From: Acidobacteriota bacterium
GTDB taxonomy: Bacteria; Acidobacteriota; Thermoanaerobaculia; UBA5066
Length of the DNA stretch: 64,000 nt
NCBI GenBank assembly: GCA_008363385.1
Contig: RHKY01000011.1
Coordinates: 58,383 to 122,382, forward strand
Direction: 5' to 3'
Below the pieces are notes generated by a model. The model was given only the letters and a program-made list of their open reading frames with translations. It did no database searches and was not told the DNA's origin. Below are positions 32,721-41,627 of this stretch, piece by piece. Positions within the stretch are counted from its first letter, which is position 1. The number at the start of each line of letters is the position of its first letter. The translations under genes and the position numbers were made by a program.

Positions 32721-35700
32721 CTAGCGGATCTTCTCCCGCTCCTCGCGCGCACGCCGGGCCAGGAGCGGGAGCGCGGCCGCGGCGCGCTCCGCCCGGGCAA
32801 GGGCCTCCTTCGCGGTGGTGAAGTCCCCGGAGAGGCGCTGGGTCTCGCCCAGGGTGAGGAGGAGCTCCACTTGCGCAAGAGCGAGCCTGCGCCTCGCGGC
32901 CTCGGCAAGGGCCGGCTCCAGCAGGCGACGGCCCTCGGCCGCCCGGCTCAGCCTCGCAGCCGCGCGCGCGGCGTCGGCCGCGGCGGAGAGCCGGAGCGGG
33001 ACGTGCTGGGCCTTCGGCAGGAGGGCCGTGGCGCGTTCCAGGGCACGGGCCGCCTCCTCGGCGCGACCCGCCTCCGCCAGGGCGAGCGCCAGGGCGGCGC
33101 GCGAGCGGGCCTCTCGGCTCGTCACGTGGCGCTCGGCGAAGAGGCCGGCCGCCTTCTCGAGGGACGCCAGTGCCGGCTCGGGCCGCCCCGCGGCGAGCTC
33201 GAGGAGTCCCGCGGCGAGCCGGCTCTCGGCCTCCTCCGTCCTGTTTCCGATCGAGGAACGGATCGACAGCGCTTCCTCGTGTCGGCGTCGCGCCTCGTCG
33301 AGCCGGTCCCGAAACAGCAGCGTGTCGCCGAGGCCGGCGAGCGAGTAGGCCACGAGGCGCTGGTCGCCGCTCGGTCGGGCAGCCGCGAGCGCTGCCTCGT
33401 ACTCGACGGCGGCCCCGGCCGGGTCGCCCCGTGCCAGGACGGCCTCGCCGAGGATGAACCGGGCCATCGTCGTCGCGTAGCGCATCCCGGTCGGCTCGGC
33501 CACGGCCAGCGCCTTCCTGGCGAGGGTGGCCCCTTGCGCCGGGTCGCCCGACTGGAAGGCGACGGCAGCGAGGTTCACGAGGCCGACGGCCTCGTGGCCA
33601 GGGTCGCCGACCTCCCGGTAGAGGGCGAGCGCCTCCTCGAAGAGCGGCTTTGCGGCCGCGAGGTCGCCCTCCATCTGGTGGGTGTCCGCCACGTTGTTCA
33701 GGGCTGACGCGGTCCCGGGAGCGTAGCCGATCCGACGCCAGATCCCGAGCGCCTCCGAGAAGAGCTTCCGGGCCCGGGCGTAGCTCCCCTCCTCGAAGTC
33801 GATCGCGCCGAGGCGGTTCAGCGTCCGGGCCTCGCCCCCTCGGTCGCCGGCCGCGGCGAACAGGTTCCGGGCCTCCTCGCAGGCGGCGCGCGCCTCGCGC
33901 TCGCGGCCGAGCCGGATCAGCGCGCTGCACTCGATACCTCGCCCCTGCGCCGTCAGCGTCCGCGCGCCCTGCCGCGCGCCGGCTTCCGCCGCGCGGCTGG
34001 CCGCGGCGCGCGCGGCCTCGTACTCGGAGAGGCCGAGGTGCGCTCCGGCCTCGGCGAGATCGACCCGGCCGTCGGTGGAGGCCGGCGGCGGCAGCCGCCG
34101 GAGCGCCGCGACGGTCTTCAGCGCCTCGGCCGAGCGGCGCGTGGCGACCTGCGCGTCGGCGAGCCTCAGCCCGTACTCGAGGCTGTCCGGGAAGAAGCCG
34201 AAGAGCGTCCGGTAGCTCTCGATCGCGCGCTCCCAGTCGCGCGAGCGCTCCGCCAGCCGCGCCTCCACGAAGAGGCGCTCCTCGCGCGAGAGCCCCCCCG
34301 AGAGCTCGAAGGCCTTCCGGGCCTCGGCCTCCGCCCGGGCGTCGTAGCCGAGGTCGGCCCAGGCCTGGGCCAGCGCCGCGTGGGCGAGCGGGTTCCCCGG
34401 GTCGAGCTCGACGGCGACGAGGAGCTCGTCGCGCCCGGCGCGGGGGTCCAGCTCACGCAGGTGGCGGAGCCCCTCGGCATAGCGGCGCAGGGCCTCCGGG
34501 TCGCGGGGGAACCCGGCCCGCGCCCGCGTCGCCTGCTCCCCGGAAGGCTCCGTCGCCCCCAGCGCCTCGCGCAGCCTGGCTCCCGCGCGGGAGACGAGGA
34601 CGAGGATCTCGCCGACGGTCCCGGTCTCCGAGACGGTCCGCTCCGTCTCCGGGACGCCGGCGTCCTGGAGCGTCACCAGGAGCCGCAGCTGCTCGCCGGC
34701 GGGTCCCGGCACCGCCAGGTAGGAGCCGGAGACGACGACGTCGGCGCCGACGTGCCCCCGGATCTTCTCGAGCGTGTCCCGCGCGAAGGACTCCGTCTCG
34801 GGGAGCGCGAGGTCGCGGCGCATCCGCGCCACGGACTCCCCGGGGATCGTCCGCAGAGCCCCCCCGGCGGAGAGCTCGGCGGTGAGCATCTCCGAGATCG
34901 CCGTGGAGAGCCACGCCGCCTCGGGGCGCTGCGAGAGGTTCTTGAAGCCGAGGACGGCGACCGCCTTGCGGGACTGTGGTGCCCCCGCCTCCACGTTCAC
35001 GCCCCGCTGACGGGACCGCCAGAGGAGGCCGGAGGAGACCGCCGCGAGGACGAGCACGCCGGCCGCGACGAAGAGGAGGCGTCGCCGCGACGGCCTCGCC
35101 AGCCGGACGGTCGGCGTGACGGCCGGGCTCGGTACGGGGCCCGGCGAGGGCGTCGACAGCGGCGTCGGTCCGTCGGGGCTCGTCAGCGAGAGCGCGACCT
35201 CGCGGGCGCTGGCGAACCGGTCCTGGGGCGAGACCGCCAGGCAGCGGAGGATGACCGCCTCCCAGCGCGGGTCCAGGTCCGGGACGACGTCGCGCGGGGA
35301 GGGGGGCGGCTCGCGGAGCCTCTTCAGGAGCGTCGACATCGGCGTCGGCCCGCTGTGCGGCCAGCGCCCGGTCACCATCTCGTAGAGGACGACGCCGAGC
35401 GAGTAGACGTCCGCTCGCGGCCCGGCGGGGAGGCCCTCGGCCTGCTCGGGGGACATGTACGCGGGAGTCCCCACCGTGGCGTCGGCCGACGTCAGGCCGA
35501 GGCTCGTCCCGTCCTCCAGGCTCGAGCGCGCCAGGCCGAAGTCCGTGATGACCGCGCGGCTCCCGTCGCTCGTCGGGACGAGGAGGACGTTGGCGCTCTT
35601 GAGGTCCCGGTGGACCACCCCCGCCTCGTGCGCGGCCGCGAGGCCCTCGGCCATCTGGACGGCCAGCGGGAGCGCCTCCGCGGGGGAGAGCCGTCCCCGG

Positions 35701-36032
35701 GTCCGGATCGTCTCCTCGAGCGTCGGGCCGTCGAGGAGCTCCATCGTCAGGAACGTGACGCGCTCCCCCGTGCGGGCGTCCTCGTGCTCGCCGATGTCGT
35801 AGAGCCGGCAGACGTTCGGGTGCGTCACCCGGCGCGCCAGGCTCGTCTCGCGCTTCAGTCGCTCCATGACGACCGGCCGCGAGAGGAGGTCGCGCCGGAT
35901 CATCTTCAGCGCCACGCGCTGCCCCAGCGTCTCGTCGAGCGCCTCCCACACCTCGCCCATCCCCCCCTGGGCCACGAATCGGACGAGACGGTAGCGGCGG
36001 GCGATCCGGTCTCCGACGACGGTGTGGGCCAT
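32721..36032 (-). CDS. Transmembrane Ser/Thr protein kinase with long TPR sensor region
   Basis: This 1,103-residue protein begins with a PknB-type kinase domain: glycine loop AQGGMGEVW, Lys43 in V-A-L-K, catalytic VHRDLKSANVLL, DFGLA and the S-P-E-Q-A-E-G activation-segment end. A Pro/Ser/Thr linker and one membrane helix (about 315-335) follow. Next comes a region like the TolB/FlgO-type N-L-S-Q-R-P segment seen in such kinases, then more than ten TPR units to the end. It probably senses a protein partner outside and phosphorylates inside. ATG 36032 is chosen; its AAGGAG is only about 2 bases away, so TTG 36071 is possible. The divergent Cys-rich gene and a TGAC-N4-GTCA dyad lie upstream. 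Confidence 0.9.
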   Translation of the reverse strand: MAHTVVGDRIARRYRLVRFVAQGGMGEVWEALDETLGQRVALKMIRRDLLSRPVVMERLKRETSLARRVTHPNVCRLYDIGEHEDARTGERVTFLTMELLDGPTLEETIRTRGRLSPAEALPLAVQMAEGLAAAHEAGVVHRDLKSANVLLVPTSDGSRAVITDFGLARSSLEDGTSLGLTSADATVGTPAYMSPEQAEGLPAGPRADVYSLGVVLYEMVTGRWPHSGPTPMSTLLKRLREPPPSPRDVVPDLDPRWEAVILRCLAVSPQDRFASAREVALSLTSPDGPTPLSTPSPGPVPSPAVTPTVRLARPSRRRLLFVAAGVLVLAAVSSGLLWRSRQRGVNVEAGAPQSRKAVAVLGFKNLSQRPEAAWLSTAISEMLTAELSAGGALRTIPGESVARMRRDLALPETESFARDTLEKIRGHVGADVVVSGSYLAVPGPAGEQLRLLVTLQDAGVPETERTVSETGTVGEILVLVSRAGARLREALGATEPSGEQATRARAGFPRDPEALRRYAEGLRHLRELDPRAGRDELLVAVELDPGNPLAHAALAQAWADLGYDARAEAEARKAFELSGGLSREERLFVEARLAERSRDWERAIESYRTLFGFFPDSLEYGLRLADAQVATRRSAEALKTVAALRRLPPPASTDGRVDLAEAGAHLGLSEYEAARAAASRAAEAGARQGARTLTAQGRGIECSALIRLGREREARAACEEARNLFAAAGDRGGEARTLNRLGAIDFEEGSYARARKLFSEALGIWRRIGYAPGTASALNNVADTHQMEGDLAAAKPLFEEALALYREVGDPGHEAVGLVNLAAVAFQSGDPAQGATLARKALAVAEPTGMRYATTMARFILGEAVLARGDPAGAAVEYEAALAAARPSGDQRLVAYSLAGLGDTLLFRDRLDEARRRHEEALSIRSSIGNRTEEAESRLAAGLLELAAGRPEPALASLEKAAGLFAERHVTSREARSRAALALALAEAGRAEEAARALERATALLPKAQHVPLRLSAAADAARAAARLSRAAEGRRLLEPALAEAARRRLALAQVELLLTLGETQRLSGDFTTAKEALARAERAAAALPLLARRAREEREKIR

Positions 36033-36113
36033 CTCTCCTTCCGCGGGGTCGCTGGACCTCCATTTTGCCAAACCGCTCGTCGCGACGCGTTCTGGGGGAA
36101 CCCGCCGCCGGGC

Positions 36114-36125
36114 TGACGTCCGTCA
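36114..36125 (+). promoter_or_regulatory. CRP/FNR-type dyad (TGAC-N4-GTCA) of the copper-receptor operon
   Basis: The sequence is TGAC GTCC GTCA, with perfect half-sites. Its centre (36119.5) is 28.5 bp from the start of the -10-like GAGAAT at 36148-36153, which places it near -41, the class II activator position. Likely bound by one of the CRP/FNR paralogues at 57.9-59.4 kb (inference). Confidence 0.6.
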
Positions 36126-36147
36126 TGTCGGGCGGCGCCGGGAGAGG

Positions 36148-36153
36148 GAGAAT
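36148..36153 (+). promoter_or_regulatory. Putative -10 element of the copper-receptor operon
   Basis: GAGAAT, 14 bases before the ATG at 36168, correctly spaced from the upstream activator dyad. Confidence 0.45.
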
Positions 36154-36167
36154 CGGGCCGGTCCGGC

Positions 36168-36548
36168 ATGAGCGCGACGCGGAACCCGGCGAGGACCCGA
36201 GCGCGGGAGGCGGGACGAAGGGCCCGCCTCGCGGTCTTCCTCGTCGTCCTCTGCGCCGTGGCGCTCGGTGCCGCCGCGCCGCCCGGCGCGGGGTGCGAGG
36301 GAACGGCGCACGAGTGCGCCTGCTGCGGCGCGGGCAGCTGCTCCTGCGCGGCCGATTCGTCCTGCGGGTGCCGGCCGGAGACGCACGCCACGGCGTCGGC
36401 TCCGTCCGTCCTCCTCCTCCCGCTGGCGTTCGTCCGCCCGGCGCTGCCGCCCCCCGCGACGGCCCGCGCGCTCCCCTCCGTCGCCCCGGACGCCCCGGCC
36501 TTCGAGAGGCCGCGGCCGGGCGTCCCCCCACCCCGCCTCGGCCGGTAG
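36168..36548 (+). CDS. Small Cys-rich exported protein, candidate copper-binding protein
   Basis: This 126-residue protein has a basic N-terminus and a hydrophobic helix (about 21-37). A dense cluster of eight cysteines follows between residues 43 and 68 (pattern H-E-C-A-C-C then S-C-S-C and S-C-G-C), with nearby His48 and His73. The Pro-rich remainder is low in structure. I know no matching family. The cluster looks like a soft-metal (copper) site, and the next gene is a copper receptor, so periplasmic copper capture or sensing is the natural inference. An activator dyad 49 bases upstream suggests it is expressed with the nos genes. If instead it is cleaved to a short peptide or holds an Fe-S cluster, mass or metal analysis would show this. 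Confidence 0.65.
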   Translation: MSATRNPARTRAREAGRRARLAVFLVVLCAVALGAAAPPGAGCEGTAHECACCGAGSCSCAADSSCGCRPETHATASAPSVLLLPLAFVRPALPPPATARALPSVAPDAPAFERPRPGVPPPRLGR

Positions 36549-36567
36549 GAGACACCGCCCCTCCTCC

Positions 36568-36599
36568 GGCCCTCCGCGGCGTCCCGGCCGCGGAGGGCC
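36568..36599. terminator. Perfect 13-bp hairpin between the Cys-rich gene and copper receptor gene
   Basis: Stem 36568-36580 pairs exactly with 36587-36599 around a 6-base loop. There is no T-run, so it may attenuate or protect the message rather than end it. The receptor's AGGAGG follows 13 bases later. Confidence 0.5.
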
Positions 36600-36624
36600 C
36601 CTCGAGGCATCCAGGAGGTCAGAC

Positions 36625-38931
36625 ATGAAGGACTCCCGCGGCAGCTCCGCGCGGGCGCTGGCGTTCGCCGCCCTCGCCCTCGCGTCCGCCTTCCCCGCGC
36701 TCGCCGAGGACCCCGCGGCCGTCTCCGGGACGGTCCGCGCCCTGGACGGCAGCGCCCTCCCCGGCACCCGCGTCACGCTCGTCGAGCCGACCCGCCGCCT
36801 CACCGTCCGCGTCACGTCCGGCGACCACGGCGTCTTCCGCGCGTCGTCGCTCCCCCCCGGCACCTGGACGCTGACGGCCGAGCTCGCCGGCTTCCTCCCC
36901 CGGACGCTCGACCCGCTCTTCCTCTCGGCCGGAGAGCGCCTCACGGTCGAGGTCCGCCTGGAGGTGGCCACCGTCCGCGAGGCGCTGACGGTCCTCGGCA
37001 GCGCCCCGCGCGACACGCTGGAGGCCTCGGAGATCCGCGAGAGCCCCGCGCGCGACGTGGGCGAGGCCCTCTCCGGCGTCCCGGGCGTCGCCAAGCTCCG
37101 GAAGGGCGGCATCGCCAGCGACGTCGTCGTCCGGGGCTACCAGACGAAGGACCTAAACGTCCTCGTCGACGGCCAGCGCGTCTACGGCGCCTGCCCGAAC
37201 CACATGGACCCCCCCGCGTTCCACGTCGACTTCGCCGAGGTCGACCGGGTGGAGGTGGGGAAGGGACCGTTCGACGTGAGGAACCAGGGGAGCCTCGGCG
37301 GCGTCGTCAACGTCGTGACGCGGAAGCCCGAGGCGGGGTTCCACGCCTCGGCGACGGTGGCGGGCGGGTCGTGGGGCTACGTCAACCCGGTCGTGACGGC
37401 CTCCTACGGGACGTCCGCGGCGTCGCTCCTCGCCGGCTACTCGTACCGCCGCGGGGACGTCTTCGCGGACGGCGACGGGCGCCGGTTCACCGAGCTCGCC
37501 AACTACCGGCCCGGGGCGGGCGAGGAGGCGGCCTTCTCCGTCGGGAGCGCCTTCGGCAAGCTCGTCCTCGCGCCGGCGGCGGGGCACACCGTCCAGGTCG
37601 CCTACACGCGGCAGGACGCCGGGACGACGTTCTACCCGTACCTCCAGATGGACGCCGAGTACGACGACTCGGACCGCGTGAACGTCTCGTGGGAGGCCGA
37701 CCTCCCGGGCGGGACCGTCTCCTCGGTGCGGGCGCAGGGCTACTACACCCGCGTCTCGCACTGGATGACGGACGCGTTCCGGACCACCTCGACGACGGCC
37801 CCCCGGGGCTGGTCGATGGGGACGATGGCCGACACGCGCACCGCCGGCGGTCGCGTCGAGGGCCGCGTCGGCCCGGTCGCCCTCGGCGTCGAGGCCTTCC
37901 AGCGGTTCTGGGAGGCGCGGACGCAGCTGGCCGGGATGGCCTACGCAACGCAGTACTCGGTCCCCGCCGCGAAGACCGAGAGCGCCGGCCTCTGGGCCGA
38001 GCTGACGCAGCCCCTCGGCGAGCGCCTCTCCCTGTCGGCGGGGGCCCGGCTGGAGCGAACCCGGACGGAGGCCGACCCCGAGAAGGCGAACACCGACCTC
38101 TGGCAGGCCTACAACGGCACCCGCGAGACCTCGGCCGCCGACGTCCTCCCCTCGGGGAGCCTGAGGCTCTCCTGGCGCGTGGCCGAGGGGCTCGAGGCCT
38201 CGGCCGGGGTCGGCCACACGACCCGCGTCCCCGAGCCGAACGAGCGGTACTTCGCCCTGAAGCGGATGGGGACCGACTGGGTCGGGAACCCGGATCTGGC
38301 GCCGAGCCGGAACACGGGCGCCGACCTCGCGCTCGCGTTCCGCCGCGCCGGCCTCTCGCTGTCGGCCAGCGGCTTCTGGAACCGGGTCGCCGACTGGGTG
38401 GCCGTCCACGACCAGCCGAAGGTCGAGTCGGTGCCGGGCGTGATGAACCAGAAGGCGCGCTCGTACGCCAACGTCGACGCCACGCTCGCGGGGTTCGAGC
38501 TGTCGGGCGTCGTGGCCGTCCTCGACCGGCTCTTCGCGAGCGGCTCGGTCTCGTACGTCCGCGGGACGCAGGACGGGAACGGCGCCAGGGGGATCGCCGC
38601 GGGCGACCTCCCGGAGATGCCGCCGCTCTCGGGCCGCGCGGCGCTCCGGTACGACACCGGGAGCCTCTACGGCGAGGCGGAGGGGGTCTTCGCCTCGGCC
38701 CAGCGGCACGTCGACGCCTCCCTCCTGGAGAGCCCGACGCCGGGCTGGGGTGTGCTCAACCTGAAGCTCGGGGGGGCGATCGGGCCGGTGGACCTGTCGG
38801 CCGGGGTGGCGAACGTCTTCGACCGGACGTACCGCGAGCACCTCTCGTACCAGCGCGACCCGTTCCGGTCCGGGACGCTCGTCTACGAGCCGGGCCGGGC
38901 CTACTTCGCGACGGCGACCTACCGCTACTGA
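36625..38931 (+). CDS. oprC: TonB-dependent copper receptor, OprC/NosA type
   Basis: The 768-residue protein has a signal peptide (cleaved near A-L-A-E-D), a carboxypeptidase-regulatory-like domain (about 30-112), a plug and a 22-strand-type barrel ending in an aromatic residue (T-Y-R-Y). Its plug holds Y-G-A-C-P-N-H-M, giving the CxxxM pair Cys190/Met194, and a barrel loop holds H-W-M (His378, Met380). OprC of Pseudomonas binds copper with just such CxxxM and HxM motifs, at a similar spacing, and NosA of P. stutzeri, its homologue, serves nitrous-oxide reductase. It therefore most likely imports copper for NosZ. ATG 36625 has AGGAGG about 6 bases upstream. Confidence 0.9.
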   Translation: MKDSRGSSARALAFAALALASAFPALAEDPAAVSGTVRALDGSALPGTRVTLVEPTRRLTVRVTSGDHGVFRASSLPPGTWTLTAELAGFLPRTLDPLFLSAGERLTVEVRLEVATVREALTVLGSAPRDTLEASEIRESPARDVGEALSGVPGVAKLRKGGIASDVVVRGYQTKDLNVLVDGQRVYGACPNHMDPPAFHVDFAEVDRVEVGKGPFDVRNQGSLGGVVNVVTRKPEAGFHASATVAGGSWGYVNPVVTASYGTSAASLLAGYSYRRGDVFADGDGRRFTELANYRPGAGEEAAFSVGSAFGKLVLAPAAGHTVQVAYTRQDAGTTFYPYLQMDAEYDDSDRVNVSWEADLPGGTVSSVRAQGYYTRVSHWMTDAFRTTSTTAPRGWSMGTMADTRTAGGRVEGRVGPVALGVEAFQRFWEARTQLAGMAYATQYSVPAAKTESAGLWAELTQPLGERLSLSAGARLERTRTEADPEKANTDLWQAYNGTRETSAADVLPSGSLRLSWRVAEGLEASAGVGHTTRVPEPNERYFALKRMGTDWVGNPDLAPSRNTGADLALAFRRAGLSLSASGFWNRVADWVAVHDQPKVESVPGVMNQKARSYANVDATLAGFELSGVVAVLDRLFASGSVSYVRGTQDGNGARGIAAGDLPEMPPLSGRAALRYDTGSLYGEAEGVFASAQRHVDASLLESPTPGWGVLNLKLGGAIGPVDLSAGVANVFDRTYREHLSYQRDPFRSGTLVYEPGRAYFATATYRY

Positions 38932-38934
38932 GCC

Positions 38935-38970
38935 GTCGGCGGGAGGGGCCCGGAGGCCCCTCCCGCCGAC
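38935..38970. terminator. Terminator-like perfect 16-bp hairpin after the copper receptor
   Basis: Stem 38935-38950 pairs exactly with 38955-38970 around a CGGA tetraloop, 3 bases after the receptor stop codon. It lacks a T-run but is the strongest hairpin in the window and separates this unit from the nos operon promoter. Confidence 0.65.
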
Positions 38971-39032
38971 GTGTCCCGTCACCGATCGACTGCTTGCTCC
39001 CCGAAGGATCGCGCCGGAAAAGGCGGCGGGAC

Positions 39033-39044
39033 TGACAACCGTCA
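39033..39044 (+). promoter_or_regulatory. CRP/FNR-type dyad (TGAC-N4-GTCA) of the nos operon
   Basis: TGAC AACC GTCA with perfect half-sites. A -10-like ACATCT begins at 39067, 28.5 bp from the dyad centre, exactly the spacing seen at 36114-36153. The first gene of the operon starts at 39141. Confidence 0.6.
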
Positions 39045-39140
39045 TACCCACGGCGGGCGGACCGCGACATCTTCCCGGCCGGAGGGAAAGATGGCCGTTG
39101 CCGAACACCGGGGCGCAGGCCCCGCCTCCAGAGGCCGCCC

Positions 39141-41078
39141 GTGAGCGTCCGGGTCCGCCTCCCCGACCTCGACGACTGGAAGAAGCAGGTCAAGTGCCAG
39201 GCAGGCTGCCCGGTCTCGACGGACGCCGGGCGGTACGTCCAGCTGATCGCCGACGGGCGCGACGAGGAGGCCTATCTCGTCGCCCGCGCCCCCAACCCGC
39301 TCGCGTCGATCTGCGGGCGGGTCTGCGCCGCCCCGTGCGAGGACGCCTGCCGCCGCGGGAGCATCGACGCCCCGATCTCGATCCGGGCCCTCAAGAGGTT
39401 CGTGACCGAGCGGTACGGTGTCGAGTCCGTCCGGCCCGACACGCAGGACCGGCTCTTCACGGAGCTCGTCTCCGAGGGGAACCGCTACGCCGGGCACCTC
39501 CCCGTCCACCCCCTCTCGGCCCCGGGCGCCGCCGCGCCGAAGCGGAAGGTCGCCGTCGTCGGCTCCGGCCCCGCCGGCCTGGCCGCCGCGCACGACCTCG
39601 CCCTCCTCGGGTACGACGTGACCGTCTTCGAGGCCAACTCCGAGCCGGGCGGCGCGATGCGGTTCGGGATCCCGGAGTACCGCCTCCCGCGGACGCTGAT
39701 CCGGGCCGAGGTCGACAAGGTCCTCGCGCTCGGCGTGACGCTCAAGCTCGGGACGCCCCTGACGGCGGACTTCGGCGTGGCCGAGCTGAAGCGCCAGGGC
39801 TTCGAGGCCTTCTTCCTCGGCGTCGGCGTGACCAAGGGGCGCGACCTCGCCATCCCCGGCCACGAGCTGGACGGGGTCGTGAAGGCGGTCGACTACCTCC
39901 TCAACGTCAACCGGGGCTTCCGGATGCCGCTCGGGCAGAAGGTGGTCGTCATCGGCGGCGGCTTCGTCGCCTTCGACGCGGCCCGGACGGCGCTGAGGCT
40001 CTCGCGCGAGGACGAGCTGGACGCGCTGGCGCAGGCCGAGGGAGAGGCGCTCCAGAGCGCCAAGGAGGCGATGGACTCCGCCCGCGCCGCGCTCCGCGCC
40101 GGGGCCGCCGAGGTGACGATCGTCTCGCTGGAGACCTTCGACGAGATGCCGGCCTTGAAGTCGACCCAGGGCCACGAGGAGTTCGAGGAGACCCGTCGCG
40201 AGGGGGTCGCCTTCCTCACCCGCCGGGGGCCGAAGCGCTTCGTCGGCAGCGGGCGCCTGTCGGCCGTCGAGCTGAAGAAGGTCCTCTCCGTCTTCGACGC
40301 CAGCGGGCGGTTCGCCCCGACGTACGAGGAGGAGGACGTCGTCACGCTGCCGGCCGACACCTGCATCCTGGCCATCGGGCAGCGCGCCGACCTCTCGTTC
40401 CTCTCCCCCGCCGACGGCGTCGAGCTGACGCCCGCCGGGACCGTCCGGACCGACCCCGAGACGCTCGCGACGACCGGCAAGGGGATCTACGCCGGAGGCG
40501 ACGTCGCCTTCGGCCCCCGCAACCTGATCGAGGCGATCGCCAACGGGAAGAGGGCCGCGCGCTCCATCCACCGTCACCTGCAGGAGGAGCGCGCGGGGCT
40601 GGAGACCCTCCTGGCGATCGAGAAGATCCCGACCTCGACCTACCGGATGATCGCCGGCTTCGAGCTGCCCGACCGCGAGGCGCCGCCCACGCTCGACCTC
40701 GGGAGGCGCTCGGGGATCGCCGAGGTGGAGACCGGCTACGCCGAGGCGCAGGCGCGCGAGCAGGCGGCCCGGTGCCTGGTCTGCCACGTCCAGACGATCT
40801 ACGACCCCGAGAAGTGCGTGATCTGCAACCGGTGCGTCGACGTCTGCCCCGAGAGCTGCCTGGCGTTCGTCCCGGCCTCCTCGCTCGACCTCGACGCGGA
40901 GACCCGGGCGGCGCTCGAGGAGCGGGCCGAGGGCTCCGGCCTGCCGCTGGCCGCGATGGTCAAGGACGACGACCGCTGCATCCGCTGCGGGCTCTGCGCC
41001 GTCCGCTGCCCCACCGACGCCATGACCATGGAGCGCTTCACGATCACGGAGCGCTTCGTTTCGGAGGTGAACCGATGA
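39141..41078 (+). CDS. GltD-like flavoprotein with N-terminal and C-terminal Fe-S clusters, first gene of nos operon
   Basis: This 645-residue protein has a GltD-type N-terminal cysteine region (K-C-Q-A-G-C-P and I-C-G-R-V-C). An FAD-binding motif (V-V-G-S-G-P-A-G-L-A-A-A-H) follows, and an NAD(P)-binding motif (V-V-I-G-G-G-F-V-A). The C-terminal pair of 4Fe-4S sites is C-V-I-C-N-R-C-V-D-V-C and C-I-R-C-G-L-C. It is not glutamate synthase, as no large subunit is nearby. It probably links NAD(P)H or ferredoxin to electron carriers for N2O reduction, though it might instead take part in cofactor maturation. GTG 39141 follows GAGG. It overlaps the Rieske gene by ATGA, so the products are made together. 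Confidence 0.85.
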   Translation: MSVRVRLPDLDDWKKQVKCQAGCPVSTDAGRYVQLIADGRDEEAYLVARAPNPLASICGRVCAAPCEDACRRGSIDAPISIRALKRFVTERYGVESVRPDTQDRLFTELVSEGNRYAGHLPVHPLSAPGAAAPKRKVAVVGSGPAGLAAAHDLALLGYDVTVFEANSEPGGAMRFGIPEYRLPRTLIRAEVDKVLALGVTLKLGTPLTADFGVAELKRQGFEAFFLGVGVTKGRDLAIPGHELDGVVKAVDYLLNVNRGFRMPLGQKVVVIGGGFVAFDAARTALRLSREDELDALAQAEGEALQSAKEAMDSARAALRAGAAEVTIVSLETFDEMPALKSTQGHEEFEETRREGVAFLTRRGPKRFVGSGRLSAVELKKVLSVFDASGRFAPTYEEEDVVTLPADTCILAIGQRADLSFLSPADGVELTPAGTVRTDPETLATTGKGIYAGGDVAFGPRNLIEAIANGKRAARSIHRHLQEERAGLETLLAIEKIPTSTYRMIAGFELPDREAPPTLDLGRRSGIAEVETGYAEAQAREQAARCLVCHVQTIYDPEKCVICNRCVDVCPESCLAFVPASSLDLDAETRAALEERAEGSGLPLAAMVKDDDRCIRCGLCAVRCPTDAMTMERFTITERFVSEVNR

Positions 41079-41626
41079 CGAAGACGTCCGAGGGGAGCGC
41101 CCCCGGCGCCCCCGAGCCGAAGGCCGCGGGGCCCGACCGGCGCGACTTCCTGATGAAGCTCGGGCTGGGGACCGGGATCGCGGCGCTGGCGGGCCAGACG
41201 GCCGCCTCGCTCCGCTCCCTCGTCCCGAACGTCTCGTACGACGCGCCGACGACCGTCAAGCTCGGGCTGCCGGCGGACTTCCCCGACGGGCTGAAGTTCC
41301 TCCCCGACGAGCGGCTCTTCGTCTTCCGCAACGGCAAGACGTTCCACGCCGTCTCGGCGGTCTGCACCCACCTCGGCTGCACCGTGCGGGCCGAGGCGCT
41401 GTCGCGGGTGGAGGAGAAGAACGTGGAGGGCAAGCCCGTCCGGATGACGCACCGCTTCCTCTGCCCCTGCCACGGCTCGACGTACGAGGGGGACGGGACG
41501 AACGTCTCGGGCCCGGCGCCGAAGCCGCTCGCCTGGTACGAGCTGACCGTGGCCGCCGACGACGGGCAGCTCGTCGTCGACCTGGCGCGCGAGGTCGGCC
41601 ACGACTTCCGCCTGACGGTGGCGTGA
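41075..41626 (+). CDS. Rieske iron-sulfur protein of the nos electron chain
   Basis: This 183-residue protein has a Tat-type signal (D-R-R-D-F-L-M-K-L-G, residues 21-30) and one N-terminal membrane helix. The Rieske cluster is C-T-H-L-G-C (Cys97, His99) and C-P-C-H-G-S (Cys130, His133), with Cys102 and Cys132 as the likely disulfide. The Tat signal is expected since Rieske proteins are exported folded. It overlaps the flavoprotein stop by ATGA (GGAGG 8 bases upstream), and the cytochrome b gene begins one base after its stop, so a bc-type quinol oxidase is built as a unit. It is the likely NosS-type Rieske subunit of clade II nos clusters. Confidence 0.93.
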   Translation: MTKTSEGSAPGAPEPKAAGPDRRDFLMKLGLGTGIAALAGQTAASLRSLVPNVSYDAPTTVKLGLPADFPDGLKFLPDERLFVFRNGKTFHAVSAVCTHLGCTVRAEALSRVEEKNVEGKPVRMTHRFLCPCHGSTYEGDGTNVSGPAPKPLAWYELTVAADDGQLVVDLAREVGHDFRLTVA

Positions 41627-41627
41627 G

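Noticed and set aside
39141-41078. Considered a glutamate synthase small subunit (gltD)
   Set aside because: No gltB is nearby, extra C-terminal 4Fe-4S sites are present, and it overlaps a Rieske gene in the nos operon.
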